In this document: positions 1-12,832 of the stretch, piece after piece | Position numbering within the stretch: position 1 is the first letter of the stretch | How the letters are laid out: each line of letters opens with the position of its first letter | NCBI GenBank assembly: GCA_947561715.1 | Contig: OX387199.1 | Span: forward strand, 12,157,001 to 12,221,000 | From: Ascidia mentula | Taxonomy: Eukaryota; Chordata; Ascidiacea; Phlebobranchia; Ascidiidae | Length of the DNA stretch: 64,000 bases | Direction: 5' to 3' | Notes under the pieces: model-generated | Seen by the model: the letters and a program-made list of their open reading frames with translations, nothing else | The model's database searches: none | What the model was told of the DNA's origin: nothing | Program-made: the position numbers and the translations under genes

Positions 1-347
1 TTGCGGTTGCACAACGTATGTAACTATGCGCTTTCAGCACTTGTCCATTTTGCAGTATATGACTTTTCGATAAAAAATATTTTTTTTCAGTACAAGCTTT
101 ATTATACAGTGGAAAACGCTTATACCCCAGTACTGAGTTTGCGGTTGCACAACGTATGTAACCATGCGATTTCAGCACTTGTCCATTTTGCAGTACACGA
201 CTATTCGGTAAAAAATATTTTTTTTCAGTACAAGCTTTGTTATACAGTGGAAAACGCTGATACTCCAGTTTTGCGTTTGCGGTTGCACAACGTATGTAAC
301 TATGCGCTTTCAGCACTTGTCCATTTTGCAGTATATGACTTTTCGAT

Positions 348-363
348 AAAAAATATTTTTTTT
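348..363. other. Palindromic A/T tract, one per monomer (shown in the reference monomer)
   Basis: Six A, then TA, then eight T. The inner 14 bases (A6-TA-T6) are a perfect palindrome. The tract recurs every 138 bp through the array. Almost all length-variant monomers differ only here: the +1 forms read tag-T8-ctg, tatattttattcag or tatgtttttttcag; the -1 forms have A5-T10, A6-T9 or A5-TTG-T7. A-tracts of this kind are known to bend DNA and disfavour nucleosomes, so the tract could position nucleosomes along the array. That role is inference. Confidence 0.85.
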
Positions 364-369
364 CAGTAC

Positions 370-375
370 AAGCTT
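370..375. other. HindIII site (AAGCTT), present in most monomers
   Basis: AAGCTT occurs at monomer positions 94-99 in most copies, so HindIII digestion should give a 138-bp ladder. One class lacks it: the monomer preceding each S-class unit reads AAACTT, for example near 10999, 28669, 29922, 31983 and 37646. A single copy near 923 reads AATCTT. These losses would give regularly placed 276-bp fragments and so mark higher-order structure. Confidence 0.9.
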
Positions 376-2339
376 TATTATACAGTGGAAAACGCTGATA
401 CTCCAGTATTGCGTTTGCGGTTGCACAACGTATGTAACTATGCGCTTTCAGCACTTGTCCATTTTGCAGTATATGACTTTTCGATAAAAAATATTTTTTT
501 TCAGTACAAGCTTTATTATACAGTGGACAACGCTGATACTCCAGTATTGCGTTTGCGGTTGCACAACGTATGTAACTATGCGCTTTCAGCACTTGTCCAT
601 TTTGCAGTATATGACTTTTCGATAAAAAATATTTTTTTTCAGTACAAGCTTTGTTATACAGTGGAAAACGCTGATACTCCAGTACTGAGTTTGCGGTTGC
701 ACAACGTATGTAACTATACGCTTTCAGCACTTGTCCATTTTGCAGTATATGACTTTTCGATAAAAAATATTTTTTTTCAGTACAAGCTTTATTATACAGT
801 GGAAAACGCTGATACCCCAGTACTGAGTTTGCGGTTGCACAACGTATGTAACCATGCGATTTCAGCACTTGTCCATTTTGCAGTATACGACTATTCGGTA
901 AAAAATATTTTTTTTCAGTACAATCTTTGTTATACAGTGGAAAACGCTGATACTCCAGTACTGAGTTTGCGGTTGCACAACGTATGTAACTATGCGATTT
1001 CAGCACTTGTCCATTTTGCAGTATATGAATTTTCGATAAAAAATATTTTTTTTCAGTACAAGCTTTATTATACAGTGGAAAACGCTGATACTCCAGTACT
1101 GAGTTTGCGGTTGCACAACGTATGTAACTATGCGCTTTCAGCACTTGTCCATTTTTCAGTATATGACTTTTCGAAAAAAAAAATTTTTTTTCAGTACAAG
1201 CTTTATTATACAGTGGAAAACGCTGATACCCCAGTACTGAGTTTGCGGTTGCACAACGTATGTAACCATGCGATTTCAGCACTTGTCCATTTTGCAGTAC
1301 ACGACTATTCGGTAAAAAATATTTTTTTTCAGTACAAGCTTTGTTATACAGTGGAAAATGCTGATACTCCAGTTTTGCGTTTGCGGTTGCACAACGTATG
1401 TAACTATGCGCTTTCAGCACTTGTCCATTTTGCAGTATATGACTTTTCGATAAAAAATATTTTTTTTCAGTACAAGCTTTATTATGCAGTGGAAAACGCT
1501 GATACTCCAGTACTGAGTTTGCGGTTGCACAACGTATGTAACTATGCGATTTCAGCACTTGTCCATTTTGCAGTATACGACTTTTCGATAAAAAACATTT
1601 TTTTTCAGTACAAGCTTTATTATACATTGGAAAACGCTGATACTCCAGTTTTGCGTTTGCGGTTGCACAACGTATGTAACTATGCGCTTTCAGCACTTGT
1701 CCATTTTGCAGTATATGACTTTTCGATAAAAATTTTTTTTTTCAGTACAAGCTTTATTATACAGTGGAAAACGCTGATACTCCAGTACTGAGTTTGCGGT
1801 TGCACAACGTATGTAACCATGCGATTTCAGCACTTGTCCATTTTTCAGTATATGACTTTTCGATAAAAAATATTTTTTTTCAGTACAAGCTTTATTATAC
1901 AGTGGAAAACGCTGATACTCCAGTACTGAGTTTGCGGTTGCACAACGTATGTAACCATGCGATTTCAGCACTTGTCCATTTTGCAGTATACGACTATTCG
2001 GTAAAAAATATTTTTTTTCAGTACAAGCTTTATTATACAGTGGAAAACGCTGATACTCCAGTTTTGCGTTTGCGGTTGCACAACGTATGTAACTATGCGC
2101 TTTCAGCACTTGTCCATTTTGCAGTATATGACTTTTCGACAAAAAATATTTTTTTTCAGTACAAGCTTTATTATACAGTGGAAAACGCTGATACCCCAGT
2201 ATTGCGTTTGCGGTTGCACAACGTATGTAACTATGCGATTTCAGCACTTGTCCATTTTGCAGTATATGACTTTTCGATAAAAAATATTTTTTTTCAGTAC
2301 AAGCTTTATTATACAGTGGAAAACGCTGATACTCCAGTA

Positions 2340-4790
2340 TTGCGTTTGCGGTTGCACAACGTATGTAACTATGCGCTTTCAGCACTTGTCCATTTTGCAG
2401 TATATGACTTTTCGATAAAAAATATTTTTTTTCAGTACAAGCTTTATTATACAGTGGACAACGCTGATACTCCAGTATTGCGTTTGCGGTTGCACAACGT
2501 ATGTAACTATGCGCTTTCAGCACTTGTCCATTTTGCAGTATATGACTTTTCGACAAAAAATAGTTTTTTTTCTGTACAAGCTTTATTATACATTGGAAAA
2601 GGCTGATACTCCAGTATTGCGTTTGCGGTTGCACAATGTATGTAACTATGCGATTTCAGCACTTGTCCATTTTGCAGTATATGACTTTTCGATAAAAAAT
2701 GTTTTTTTTCAGTACAAGCTTTATTATACAGTGGAAAACGCTGATACTCCAGTAATGAGTTTGCGGTTGCACAACGTATGTAACTATGCGATTTCAGCAC
2801 TTGTCCATCTTGCAGTATATGACTTTTCGATAAAAAATTTTTTTTTTCATTACAAGCTTTATTATACAGTGGAAAACGCTGGTACTCCAGTATTGCTTTT
2901 GCGGTTGCACAACGTATGTAACTATGCCATTTCAGCACTTGTCCATTTTGCAGTATATGACTTTTCGATAAAAAATATTTTTTTTCAGTACAAGCTTTAT
3001 TATACAGTGGAAAACGCTGATACTCCAGTATTGCGTTTGCGGTTGCACAACGTATGTAACTATGCGATTTCAGCACTTGTCCATTTTGCAGTATATGACT
3101 TTTCGATAAAAAATATTTTTTTTCAGTACAAGCTTTATTATACAGTGGAAAACGCTGATACTCCAGTATTGCGTTTGCGGTTGCACAACGTATGTAACTA
3201 TGCGCTTTCAGCACTTGTCCATTTTGCAGTATATGACTTTTCGATAAAAAATATTTTTTTTCAGTACAAGCTTTATTATACAGTGGAAAACGCTGATACT
3301 CCAGTATTGCGTTTGCGGTTGCACAACGTATGTAACTATGCGCTTTCAGCACTTGTCCATTTTGCAGTATATGACTTTTCGATAAAAAATATTTTTTTTC
3401 AGTACAAGCTTTATTATACAGTGGAAAACGCTGATACTCCAGTACTGAGTTTGCGGTTGCACAACGTATGTAACCATGCGATTTCAGCACTTGTCCATTT
3501 TGCAGTATATGACTTTTCGATAAAAAATATTTTTTTTCAGTACAAGCTTTATTATACATTGGAAAACGCTGATACTCCAGTACTGAGTTTGCGGTTGCAC
3601 AACGTATGTAACCATGCGATTTCAGCACTTGTCCATTTTGCAGTATACGACTTTTCGGTAAAAAATATTTTTTTTCAGTACAAGCTTTATTATACAGTGG
3701 AAAACGCTGATACTCCAGTACTGAGTTTGCGGTTGCACAACGTATGTAACTGTGCGCTTTCAGCACTTGTCCATTTTGCAGTATATGACTTTTCGATAAA
3801 AAATATTTTTTTTCAGTACAAGCTTTATTATACAGTGGAAAACGCTGATACTCCAGTTTTGCGTTTGCGGTTGCACAACGTATGTAACTATGCGCTTTCA
3901 GCACTTGTCCATTTTGCAGTATATGACTTTTCGATAAAAATTGTTTTTTTCTGTACAAGCTTTATTATACCGTGGAAAACGCTGATACTCCAGTACTGAG
4001 TTTGCGGTTGCACAACGTATGTAACTATGCGATTTCAGCACTTGTCCATTTTGAAGTATATGAATTTTCGATAAAAAATATTTTTTGTCAGTACAAGCTT
4101 TATTATACAGTGGAAAACGCTGATACTCCAGTACTGAGTTTGCGGTTGCACAACGTATGTAACCATGCGATTTCAGCACTTGTCCATTTTGAAGTATACG
4201 ACTTTTCGGTAAAAAATATATTTTATTCAGTACAAGCTTTATTATACGGTGGAAAACGCTGATACTCCAGTATTGCGTTTGCGGTTGCACAACGTATGTA
4301 ACTATGCGCTTTCAGCACTTGTCCATTTTGCAGTATATGACTTTTCGATAAAAAATATTTTTTTTCAGTACAAGCTTTATTATACAGTGGAAAACGCTGA
4401 TACTCCAGTACTGAGTTTGCGGTTGCACAACGTATGTAACTATGCGCTTTCAGCACTTGTCCATTTTGCAGTATATGACTTTTCGATAAAAAATATTTTT
4501 TTTCAGTACAAGCTTTATTATACAGTGGAAAACGCTTATACCCCAGTACTGAGTTTGCGGTTGCACAACGTATGTAACCATGCGATTTCAGCACTTGTCC
4601 ATTTTGCAGTACACGACTATTCGGTAAAAAATATTTTTTTTCAGTACAAGCTTTGTTATACAGTGGAAAACGCTGATACTCCAGTTTTGCGTTTGCGGTT
4701 GCACAACGTATGTAACTATGCGCTTTCAGCACTTGTCCATTTTGCAGTATATGACTTTTCGATAAAAAATATTTTTTTTCAGTACAAGCT
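2340..4790 (+). repeat. 2.45-kb block, copy 1 (partner 10,493 bp downstream)
   Basis: The order of about 18 monomer classes, including T near 2555, Y near 4220 and the A5-TTG-T7 short monomer near 3940, is repeated at about 12833-15283. Differences are visible near 2592 (cattgg against cagtgg). This block overlaps the nine monomers missing from 17242-24740. Confidence 0.8.
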
Positions 4791-6348
4791 TTATTATACA
4801 GTGGAAAACGCTGATACTCCAGTATTGCGTTTGCGGTTGCACAACGTATGTAACTATGCGCTTTCAGCACTTGTCCATTTTGCAGTATATGACTTTTCGA
4901 TAAAAAATATTTTTTTTCAGTACAAGCTTTATTATACAGTGGACAACGCTGATACTCCAGTATTGCGTTTGCGGTTGCACAACGTATGTAACTATGCGCT
5001 TTCAGCACTTGTCCATTTTGCAGTATATGACTTTTCGATAAAAAATATTTTTTTTCAGTACAAGCTTTGTTATACAGTGGAAAACGCTGATACTCCAGTA
5101 CTGAGTTTGCGGTTGCACAACGTATGTAACTATGCGCTTTCAGCACTTGTCCATTTTGCAGTATATGACTTTTCGATAAAAAATATTTTTTTTCAGTACA
5201 AGCTTTATTATACAGTGGAAAACGCTGATACCCCAGTACTGAGTTTGCGGTTGCACAACGTATGTAACCATGCGATTTCAGCACTTGTCCATTTTGCAGT
5301 ATACGACTATTCGGTAAAAAATATTTTTTTTCAGTACAAGCTTTGTTATACAGTGGAAAACGCTGATACTCCAGTACTGAGTTTGCGGTTGCACAACGTA
5401 TGTAACTATGCGATTTCAGCACTTGTCCATTTTGCAGTATATGAATTTTCGATAAAAAATATTTTTTTTCAGTACAAGCTTTATTATACAGTGGAAAACG
5501 CTGATACTCCAGTTTTGCGTTTGCGGTTGCACAACGTATGTAACTATGCGCTTTCAGCACTTGTCCATTTTGCAGTATATGACTTTTCGATAAAAAATAT
5601 TTTTTTTCAGTACAAGCTTTATTATACAGTGGAAAACGCTGATACTCCAGTATTGCGTTTGCGGTTGCACAACGTATGTAACTATGCGCTTTCAGCACTT
5701 GTCCATTTTGCAGTATATGACTTTTCGATAAAAAATATTTTTTTTCAGTACAAGCTTTATTATACAGTGGACAACGCTGATACTCCAGTATTGCGTTTGC
5801 GGTTGCACAACGTATGTAACTATGCGCTTTCAGCACTTGTCCATTTTGCAGTATATGACTTTTCGATAAAAAATATTTTTTTTCAGTACAAGCTTTGTTA
5901 TACAGTGGAAAACGCTGATACTCCAGTACTGAGTTTGCGGTTGCACAACGTATGTAACTATGCGCTTTCAGCACTTGTCCATTTTGCAGTATATGACTTT
6001 TCGATAAAAAATATTTTTTTTCAGTACAAGCTTTATTATACAGTGGAAAACGCTGATACCCCAGTACTGAGTTTGCGGTTGCACAACGTATGTAACCATG
6101 CGATTTCAGCACTTGTCCATTTTGCAGTATACGACTATTCGGTAAAAAATATTTTTTTTCAGTACAAGCTTTGTTATACAGTGGAAAACGCTGATACTCC
6201 AGTACTGAGTTTGCGGTTGCACAACGTATGTAACTATGCGATTTCAGCACTTGTCCATTTTGCAGTATATGAATTTTCGATAAAAAATATTTTTTTTCAG
6301 TACAAGCTTTATTATACAGTGGAAAACGCTGATACTCCAGTACTGAGT
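4693..6348 (+). repeat. Two tandem copies of the 6-monomer unit (2 x 828 bp)
   Basis: Units 4693-5520 and 5521-6348 show the same sequence of six monomer classes. No length variants occur inside, so the spacing is exactly 828 bp. The pair is carried to 19603-21258 by the large segmental duplication. Confidence 0.9.
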
Positions 6349-9300
6349 TTGCGGTTGCACAACGTATGTAACCATGCGATTTCAGCACTTGTCCATTTTG
6401 AAGTATTCGACTTTTCGGTAAAAAATATATTTTATTCAGTACAAGCTTTATTATACAGTGGAAAACGCTGATACTCCAGTATTGCGTTTGCGGTTGCACA
6501 ACGTATGTAACTATGCGCTTTCAGCACTTGTCCATTTTGCAGTATATGACTTTTCGATAAAAAATATTTTTTTTCAGTACAAGCTTTATTATACAGTGGA
6601 AAACGCTGATACTCCAGTACTGAGTTTGCGGTTGCACAACGTATGTAACTATGCGCTTTCAGCACTTGTCCATTTTGCAGTATATGACTTTTCGATAAAA
6701 AATATTTTTTTTCAGTACAAGCTTTATTATACAGTGGAAAACGCTGATACCCCAGTACTGAGTTTGCGGTTGCACAACGTATGTAACCATGCGATTTCAG
6801 CACTTGTCCATTTTGCAGTACACGACTATTCGGTAAAAAATATTTTTTTTCAGTACAAGCTTTGTTATACAGTGGAAAATGCTGATACTCCAGTTTTGCG
6901 TTTGCGGTTGCACAACGTATGTAAATATGCGCTTTCAGCACTTGTCCATTTTGCAGTATATGACTTTTCGATAAAAAATATTTTTTTTCAGTACAAGCTT
7001 TATTATGCAGTGGAAAACGCTGATACTCCAGTACTGAGTTTGCGGTTGCACAACGTATGTAACTATGCGATTTCAGCACTTGTCCATTTTGCAGTATACG
7101 ACTTTTCGATAAAAAACTTTTTTTTTCAGTACAAGCTTTATTATACATTGGAAAACGCTGATACTCCAGTTTTGCGTTTGCGGTTGCACAACGTATGTAA
7201 CTATGCGCTTTCAGCACTTGTCCATTTTGCAGTATATGACTTTTCGATAAAAATTTTTTTTTTCAGTACAAGCTTTATTATACAGTGGAAAACGCTGATA
7301 CTCCAGTACTGAGTTTGCGGTTGCACAACGTATGTAACCATGCGATTTCAGCACTTGTCCATTTTGCAGTATATGACTTTTCGATAAAAAATATTTTTTT
7401 TCAGTACAAGCTTTATTATACAGTGGAAAACGCTGATACTCCAGTACTGAGTTTGCGGTTGCACAACGTATGTAACCATGCGATTTCAGCACTTGTACAT
7501 TTTGCAGTATACGACTATTCGGTAAAAAATATTTTTTTTCAGTACAAGCTTTATTATACAGTGGAAAACGCTGATACTCCAGTTTTGCGTTTGCGGTTGC
7601 ACAACGTATGTAACTATGCGCTTTCAGCACTTGTCCATTTTGCAGTATATGACTTTTCGATAAAAAATATTTTTTTTCAGTACAAGCTTTATTATACAGT
7701 GGAAAACGCTGATACTCCAGTACTGAGTTTGCGGTTGCACAACGTATGTAACCATGCGATTTCAGCACTTGTCCATTTTGCAGTATATGACTTTTCGATA
7801 AAAAATATTTTTTTTCAGTACAAGCTTTATTATACAGTGGAAAACGCTGATACTCCAGTAATGAGTTTGCGGTTGCACAACGTATGTAACTATCCGATTT
7901 CAGCACTTGTCCATCTTGCAGTATATGACTTTTCGATAAAAAATATTTTTTTTCATTACAAGCTTTATTATACAGTGGAAAACGCTGGTACTCCAGTATT
8001 GCTTTTGCGGTTGCACAACGTATTTAACTATGCGATTTCAGTACTTGTCCATTTTGCAGTATAGGACTTTTCGATAAAAAATATTTTTTTTCAGTACAAG
8101 CTTTATTATACAGTGGAAAACGCTGATACTCCAGTATTGCGTTTGCGGTTGCACAACGTATGTAACTATGCGATTTCAGCACTTGTCCATTTTGCAGTAT
8201 ATGACTTTTCGATAAAAAATATTTTTTTTCAGTACAAGCTTTATTATACAGTGGAAAACGCTGATACTCCAGTATTGCGTTTGCGGTTGCACAACGTATG
8301 TAACTATGCGCTTTCAGCACTTGTCCATTTTGCAGTATATGACTTTTCGATAAAAAATATTTTTTTTCAGTACAAGCTTTATTATACAGTGGACAACGCT
8401 GATACTCCAGTATTGCGTTTGCGGTTGCACAACGTATGTAACTATGCGCTTTCAGCACTTGTCCATTTTGCAGTATATGACTTTTCGATAAAAAATATTT
8501 TTTTTCAGTACAAGCTTTATTATACAGTGGAAAACGCTGATACTCCAGTACTGAGTTTGCGGTTGCACAACGTATGTAACTATGCGCTTTCAGCACTTGT
8601 CCATTTTGCAGTATATGACTTTTCGATAAAAAATATTTTTTTTCAGTACAAGCTTTATTATACAGTGGAAAACGCTGATACCCCAGTACTGAGTTTGCGG
8701 TTGCACAACGTATGTAACCATGCGATTTCAGCACTTGTCCATTTTGCAGTATACGACTATTCGGTAAAAAATATTTTTTTTCAGTACAAGCTTTGTTATA
8801 CAGTGGAAAACGCTGATACTCCAGTATTGCGTTTGCGGTTGCACAACGTATGTAACTATGCGCTTTCAGCACTTGTCCATTTTGCAGTATATGACTTTTC
8901 GATAAAAAATATTTTTTTTCAGTACAAGCTTTATTATACAGTGGAAAACGCTGATACTCCAGTACTGAGTTTGCGGTTGCACAACGTATGTAACTATGCG
9001 ATTTCAGCACTTGTCCATTTTGCAGTATACGACTTTTCGGTAAAAAATATTTTATTTCAGTACAAGCTTTATTATACAGTGGAAAACGCTGGTACTCCAG
9101 CATTGCTTTTGCGGTTGCACAACGTATGTAACTATGCGATTTCAGCACTTGTCCATTTTGCAGTATATGACTTTTCGACAAAAAATAGTTTTTTTTCTGT
9201 ACAAGCTTTATTATACAGTGGAAAAGGCTGATACTCCAGTATTGCGTTTGCGGTTGCACAATGTATGTAACTATGCGATTTCAGCACTTGTCCATTTTGC

Positions 9301-12300
9301 AGTATATGACTTTTCGATAAAAAATATTTTTTTTCAGTACAAGCTTTATTATACAGTGGAAAACGCTGATACTCCTGTAATGAGTTTGCGGTTGCACAAC
9401 GTATGTAACTATGCGATTTCAGCACTTGTCCATCTTGCAGTATATGACTTTTCGATAAAAAATATTTTTTTTCATTACAAGCTTTATCATACAGTGGAAA
9501 ACGCTGGTACTCCAGTATTGCTTTTGCGGTTGCACAACGTATGTAACTATGCGATTTCAGCACTTGTCCATTTAGCAGTATATGACTTTTCGATAAAAAA
9601 TATTTTTTTTCAGTACAAGCTTTATTATACAGTGGAAAACGCTGATACTCCAGTATTGCGTTTGCGGTTGCACAACGTATGTAACTATGCGATTTCAGCA
9701 CTTGTCCATTTTGCAGTATATGACTTTTCGATAAAAAATATTTTTTTTCAGTACAAGCTTTATTATACAGTGGAAAACGCTGATACTCCAGTATTGCGTT
9801 TGCGGTTGCACAACGTATGTAACTATGCGCTTTCAGCACTTGTCCATTTTGCAGTATATGACTTTTCGATAAAAAATATGTTTTTTTCAGTACAAGCTTT
9901 ATTATACAGTGGAAAACGCTGATACTCCAGTATTGCGTTTGCGGTTGCACAACGTATGTAACTATGCGCTTTCAGCACTTGTCCATTTTGCAGTATATGA
10001 CTTTTCGATAAAAAATATTTTTTTTCAGTACAAGCTTTATTATACAGTGGAAAACGCTGATACTCCAGTACTGAGTTTGCGGTTGCACAACGTATGTAAC
10101 CATGCGATTTCAGCACTTGTCCATTTTGCAGTATATGACTTTTCGATAAAAAATATTTTTTTTCAGTACAAGCTTTATTATACATTGGAAAACGCTGATA
10201 CTCCAGTACTGAGTTTGCGGTTGCACAACGTATGTAACCATGCGATTTCAGCACTTGTCCATTTTGCAGTATACGACTTTTCGGTAAAAAATATTTTTTT
10301 TCAGTACAAGCTTTATTATACAGTGGAAAACGCTGATACTCCAGTACTGAGTTTGCGGTTGCACAACGTATGTAACTGTGCGCTTTCAGCACTTGTCCAT
10401 TTTGCAGTATATGACTTTTCGATAAAAAATATTTTTTTTCAGTACAAGCTTTATTATACAGTGGAAAACGCTGATACTCCAGTACTGAGTTTGCGGTTGC
10501 ACAACGTATGTAACTATGCGATTTCAGCACTTGTCCATTTTGCAGTATATGAATTTTCGATAAAAAATATTTTTTGTCAGTACAAGCTTTATTATACAGT
10601 GGAAAACGCTGATACTCCAGTACTGAGTTTGCGGTTGCACAACGTATGTAACTATGCGATTTCAGCACTTGTCCATTTTGAAGTATACGACTTTTCGGTA
10701 AAAAATATATTTTATTCAGTACAAGCTTTATTATACGGTGGAAAACGCTGATACTCCAGTATTGCGTTTGCGGTTGCACAACGTATGTAACCATGCGATT
10801 TCAGCACTTGTCCATTTTGCAGTACACGACTATTCGGTAAAAAATATTTTTTTTCAGTACAAGCTTTGTTATACAGTGGAAAACGCTGATACTCCAGTTT
10901 TGCGTTTGCGGTTGCACAACGTATGTAACTATGCGCTTTCAGCACTTGTCCATTTTGCAGTATATGACTTTTCGATAAAAAATATTTTTTTTCAGTACAA
11001 ACTTTATTATACAGTGGAAAACGCTGATACTCCAGTACTGAGTTTGCGGTTGCACAACGTATGTAACCATGCGATTTCAGCACTTGTCCATTTTTCAGTA
11101 TATGAATTTTCGATAAAAAATATTTTTTTTCAGTACAAGCTTTATTATACAGTGGAAAACGCTGATACACCAGTAATGAGTTTGCGGTTGCACAACGTAT
11201 GTAACTATGCGATTTCAGCACTTGTCCATCTTGCAGTATATGACTTTTCGATAAAAAATATTTTTTTTCATTACAAGCTTTATTATACAGTGGAAAACGC
11301 TGGTACTCCAGTATTGCTTTTGCGGTTGCACAACGTATTTAACTATGCGATTTCAGCACTTGTCCATTTTGCAGTATATGTCTTTTCGATAAAAAATATT
11401 TTTTTTCAGTACAAGCTTTATTATACAGTGGAAAACGCTGATACTCCAGTATTGCCTTTGCGGTTGCACAACGTATGTAACTATGCGATTTCAGCACTTG
11501 TCCATTTTGCAGTATATGACTTTTCGATAAAAAATATTTTTTTTCAGTACAAGCTTTATTATACAGTGGAAAACGCTGATACTCCAGTACTGAGTTTGCG
11601 GTTGCACAACGTATGTAACTATGCGCTTTCAGCACTTGTCCATTTTGCAGTATATGACTTTTCGATAAAAAATATTTTTTTTCAGTACAAGCTTTATTAT
11701 ACAGTGGAAAACGCTTATACCCCAGTACTGAGTTTGCGGTTGCACAACGTATGTAACCATGCGATTTCAGCACTTGTCCATTTTGCAGTACACGACTATT
11801 CGGTAAAAAATATTTTTTTTCAGTACAAGCTTTGTTATACAGTGGAAAACGCTGATACTCCAGTTTTGCGTTTGCGGTTGCACAACGTATGTAACTATGC
11901 GCTTTCAGCACTTGTCCATTTTGCAGTATATGACTTTTCGATAAAAAATATTTTTTTTCAGTACAAGCTTTATTATACATTGGAAAACGCTGATACTCCA
12001 GTACTGAGTTTGCGGTTGCACAACGTATGTAACCATGCGATTTCAGCACTTGTCCATTTTGCAGTATACGACTTTTCGGTAAAAAATATTTTTTTTCAGT
12101 ACAAGCTTTATTATACAGTGGAAAACGCTGATACTCCAGTACTGAGTTTGCGGTTGCACAACGTATGTAACTGTGCGCTTTCAGCACTTGTCCATTTTGC
12201 AGTATATGACTTTTCGATAAAAAATATTTTTTTTCAGTACAAGCTTTATTATACAGTGGAAAACGCTGATACTCCAGTTTTGCGTTTGCGGTTGCACAAC

Positions 12301-12832
12301 GTATGTAACTATGCGCTTTCAGCACTTGTCCATTTTGCAGTATATGACTTTTCGATAAAAAATTTTTTTTTTCTGTACAAGCTTTATTATACAGTGGAAA
12401 ACGCTGATACTCCAGTACTGAGTTTGCGGTTGCACAACGTATGTAACCATGCGATTTCAGCACTTGTCCATTTTGAAGTATACGACTTTTCGGTAAAAAA
12501 TATATTTTATTCAGTACAAGCTTTATTATACAGTGGAAAACGCTGATACTCCAGTATTGCGTTTGCGGTTGCACAACGTATGTAACTATGCGCTTTCAGC
12601 ACTTGTCCATTTTGCAGTATATGACTTTTCGATAAAAAATATTTTTTTTCAGTACAAGCTTTATTATACAGTGGAAAACGCTGATACTCCAGTACTGAGT
12701 TTGCGGTTGCACAACGTATGTAACTATGCGCTTTCAGCACTTGTCCATTTTGCAGTATATGACTTTTCGATAAAAAATATTTTTTTTCAGTACAAGCTTT
12801 ATTATACAGTGGAAAACGCTGATACTCCAGTA

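Larger units (their letters stand above)
277..414 (+). repeat. Reference monomer of the satellite (consensus class)
   Basis: This monomer matches the commonest form and serves as a numbering reference. In order it holds: TTGCGGTTGCACAAC at 1-15, which contains the short inverted repeat GTTG-CA-CAAC; GTATGTAAC at 16-24; ATGCGCTTTCAGCAC at 26-40; a segment GTCCATTTTGCAG whose variants (catctt, catttttcag, catttagcag, ttgaag) define classes; the class-defining GTATATGAC; the A/T tract at 72-87; CAG at 88-90; a HindIII site at 94-99; CAGTGGAAAACGCTG; and a terminal hexamer (ttgcgt, ctgagt, atgagt or ttgctt) that is another class mark. The unit has 25 C, 24 G and 6 CpG by hand count, or 35.5% G+C. 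Confidence 0.95.
277..1104 (+). repeat. 6-monomer higher-order unit (828 bp), lone copy
   Basis: Six successive monomers with a fixed order of marks: a plain consensus unit; one reading gtggacaacg; one reading aagctttgtta; a plain unit; one with ctattcgg plus aagctttgtta; and one with gtatatgaatttt. The same order is found twice in tandem at 4693-6348 and again at 19603-21258. This copy carries private changes, for example aactatacg near 716 and aatctttg near 923. Confidence 0.85.
1090..9830 (+). repeat. Segmental duplication, copy 1
   Basis: Collinear with about 17242-24740. From about 1090 to 2600 the partner lies 16,152 bp downstream; from about 3850 onward it lies 14,910 bp downstream. 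The offsets differ by 1,242 bp, exactly nine monomers, so this copy holds nine monomers (roughly 2607-3850) that copy 2 lacks. Rare private changes shared by both copies confirm common descent: the A-rich variant tcg-A10-T8 near 1171 and 17323, cttgtacat near 7495 and 22405, and tcagtacttg near 8040 and 22950. Differences seen between copies beyond 3850 are at 5688, 6925, 8064, 9376 and 9724. I did not make a full base-by-base alignment. Confidence 0.9.

Noticed and set aside
281-290. GTTG-CA-CAAC inverted repeat as an operator or protein-binding site
   Set aside because: The arms are only four bases long, and no gene lies nearby for it to control. It is noted only as part of monomer anatomy.
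277-414. CENP-B box in the monomer
   Set aside because: TTCG followed by an A four bases later is present in ttttcgataaaaaat, but the CGGG half is absent, so the known box consensus is not met.
277-414. AATAAA polyadenylation signal on the minus strand (from tttatt beside the HindIII site)
   Set aside because: A six-base AT-rich match is expected by chance in this composition, and no gene ends here.
277-414. tRNA-derived SINE or promoter boxes in the monomer
   Set aside because: No A-box and B-box pair at the right spacing, no terminal poly(A) or target-site duplications, and the copies are strictly tandem.
8041-8070. Stop codon at 8064 as a mutation disabling a gene
   Set aside because: It is a single base difference between two satellite copies (T at 22974). 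The frame is not coding, so the change has no gene-level meaning.
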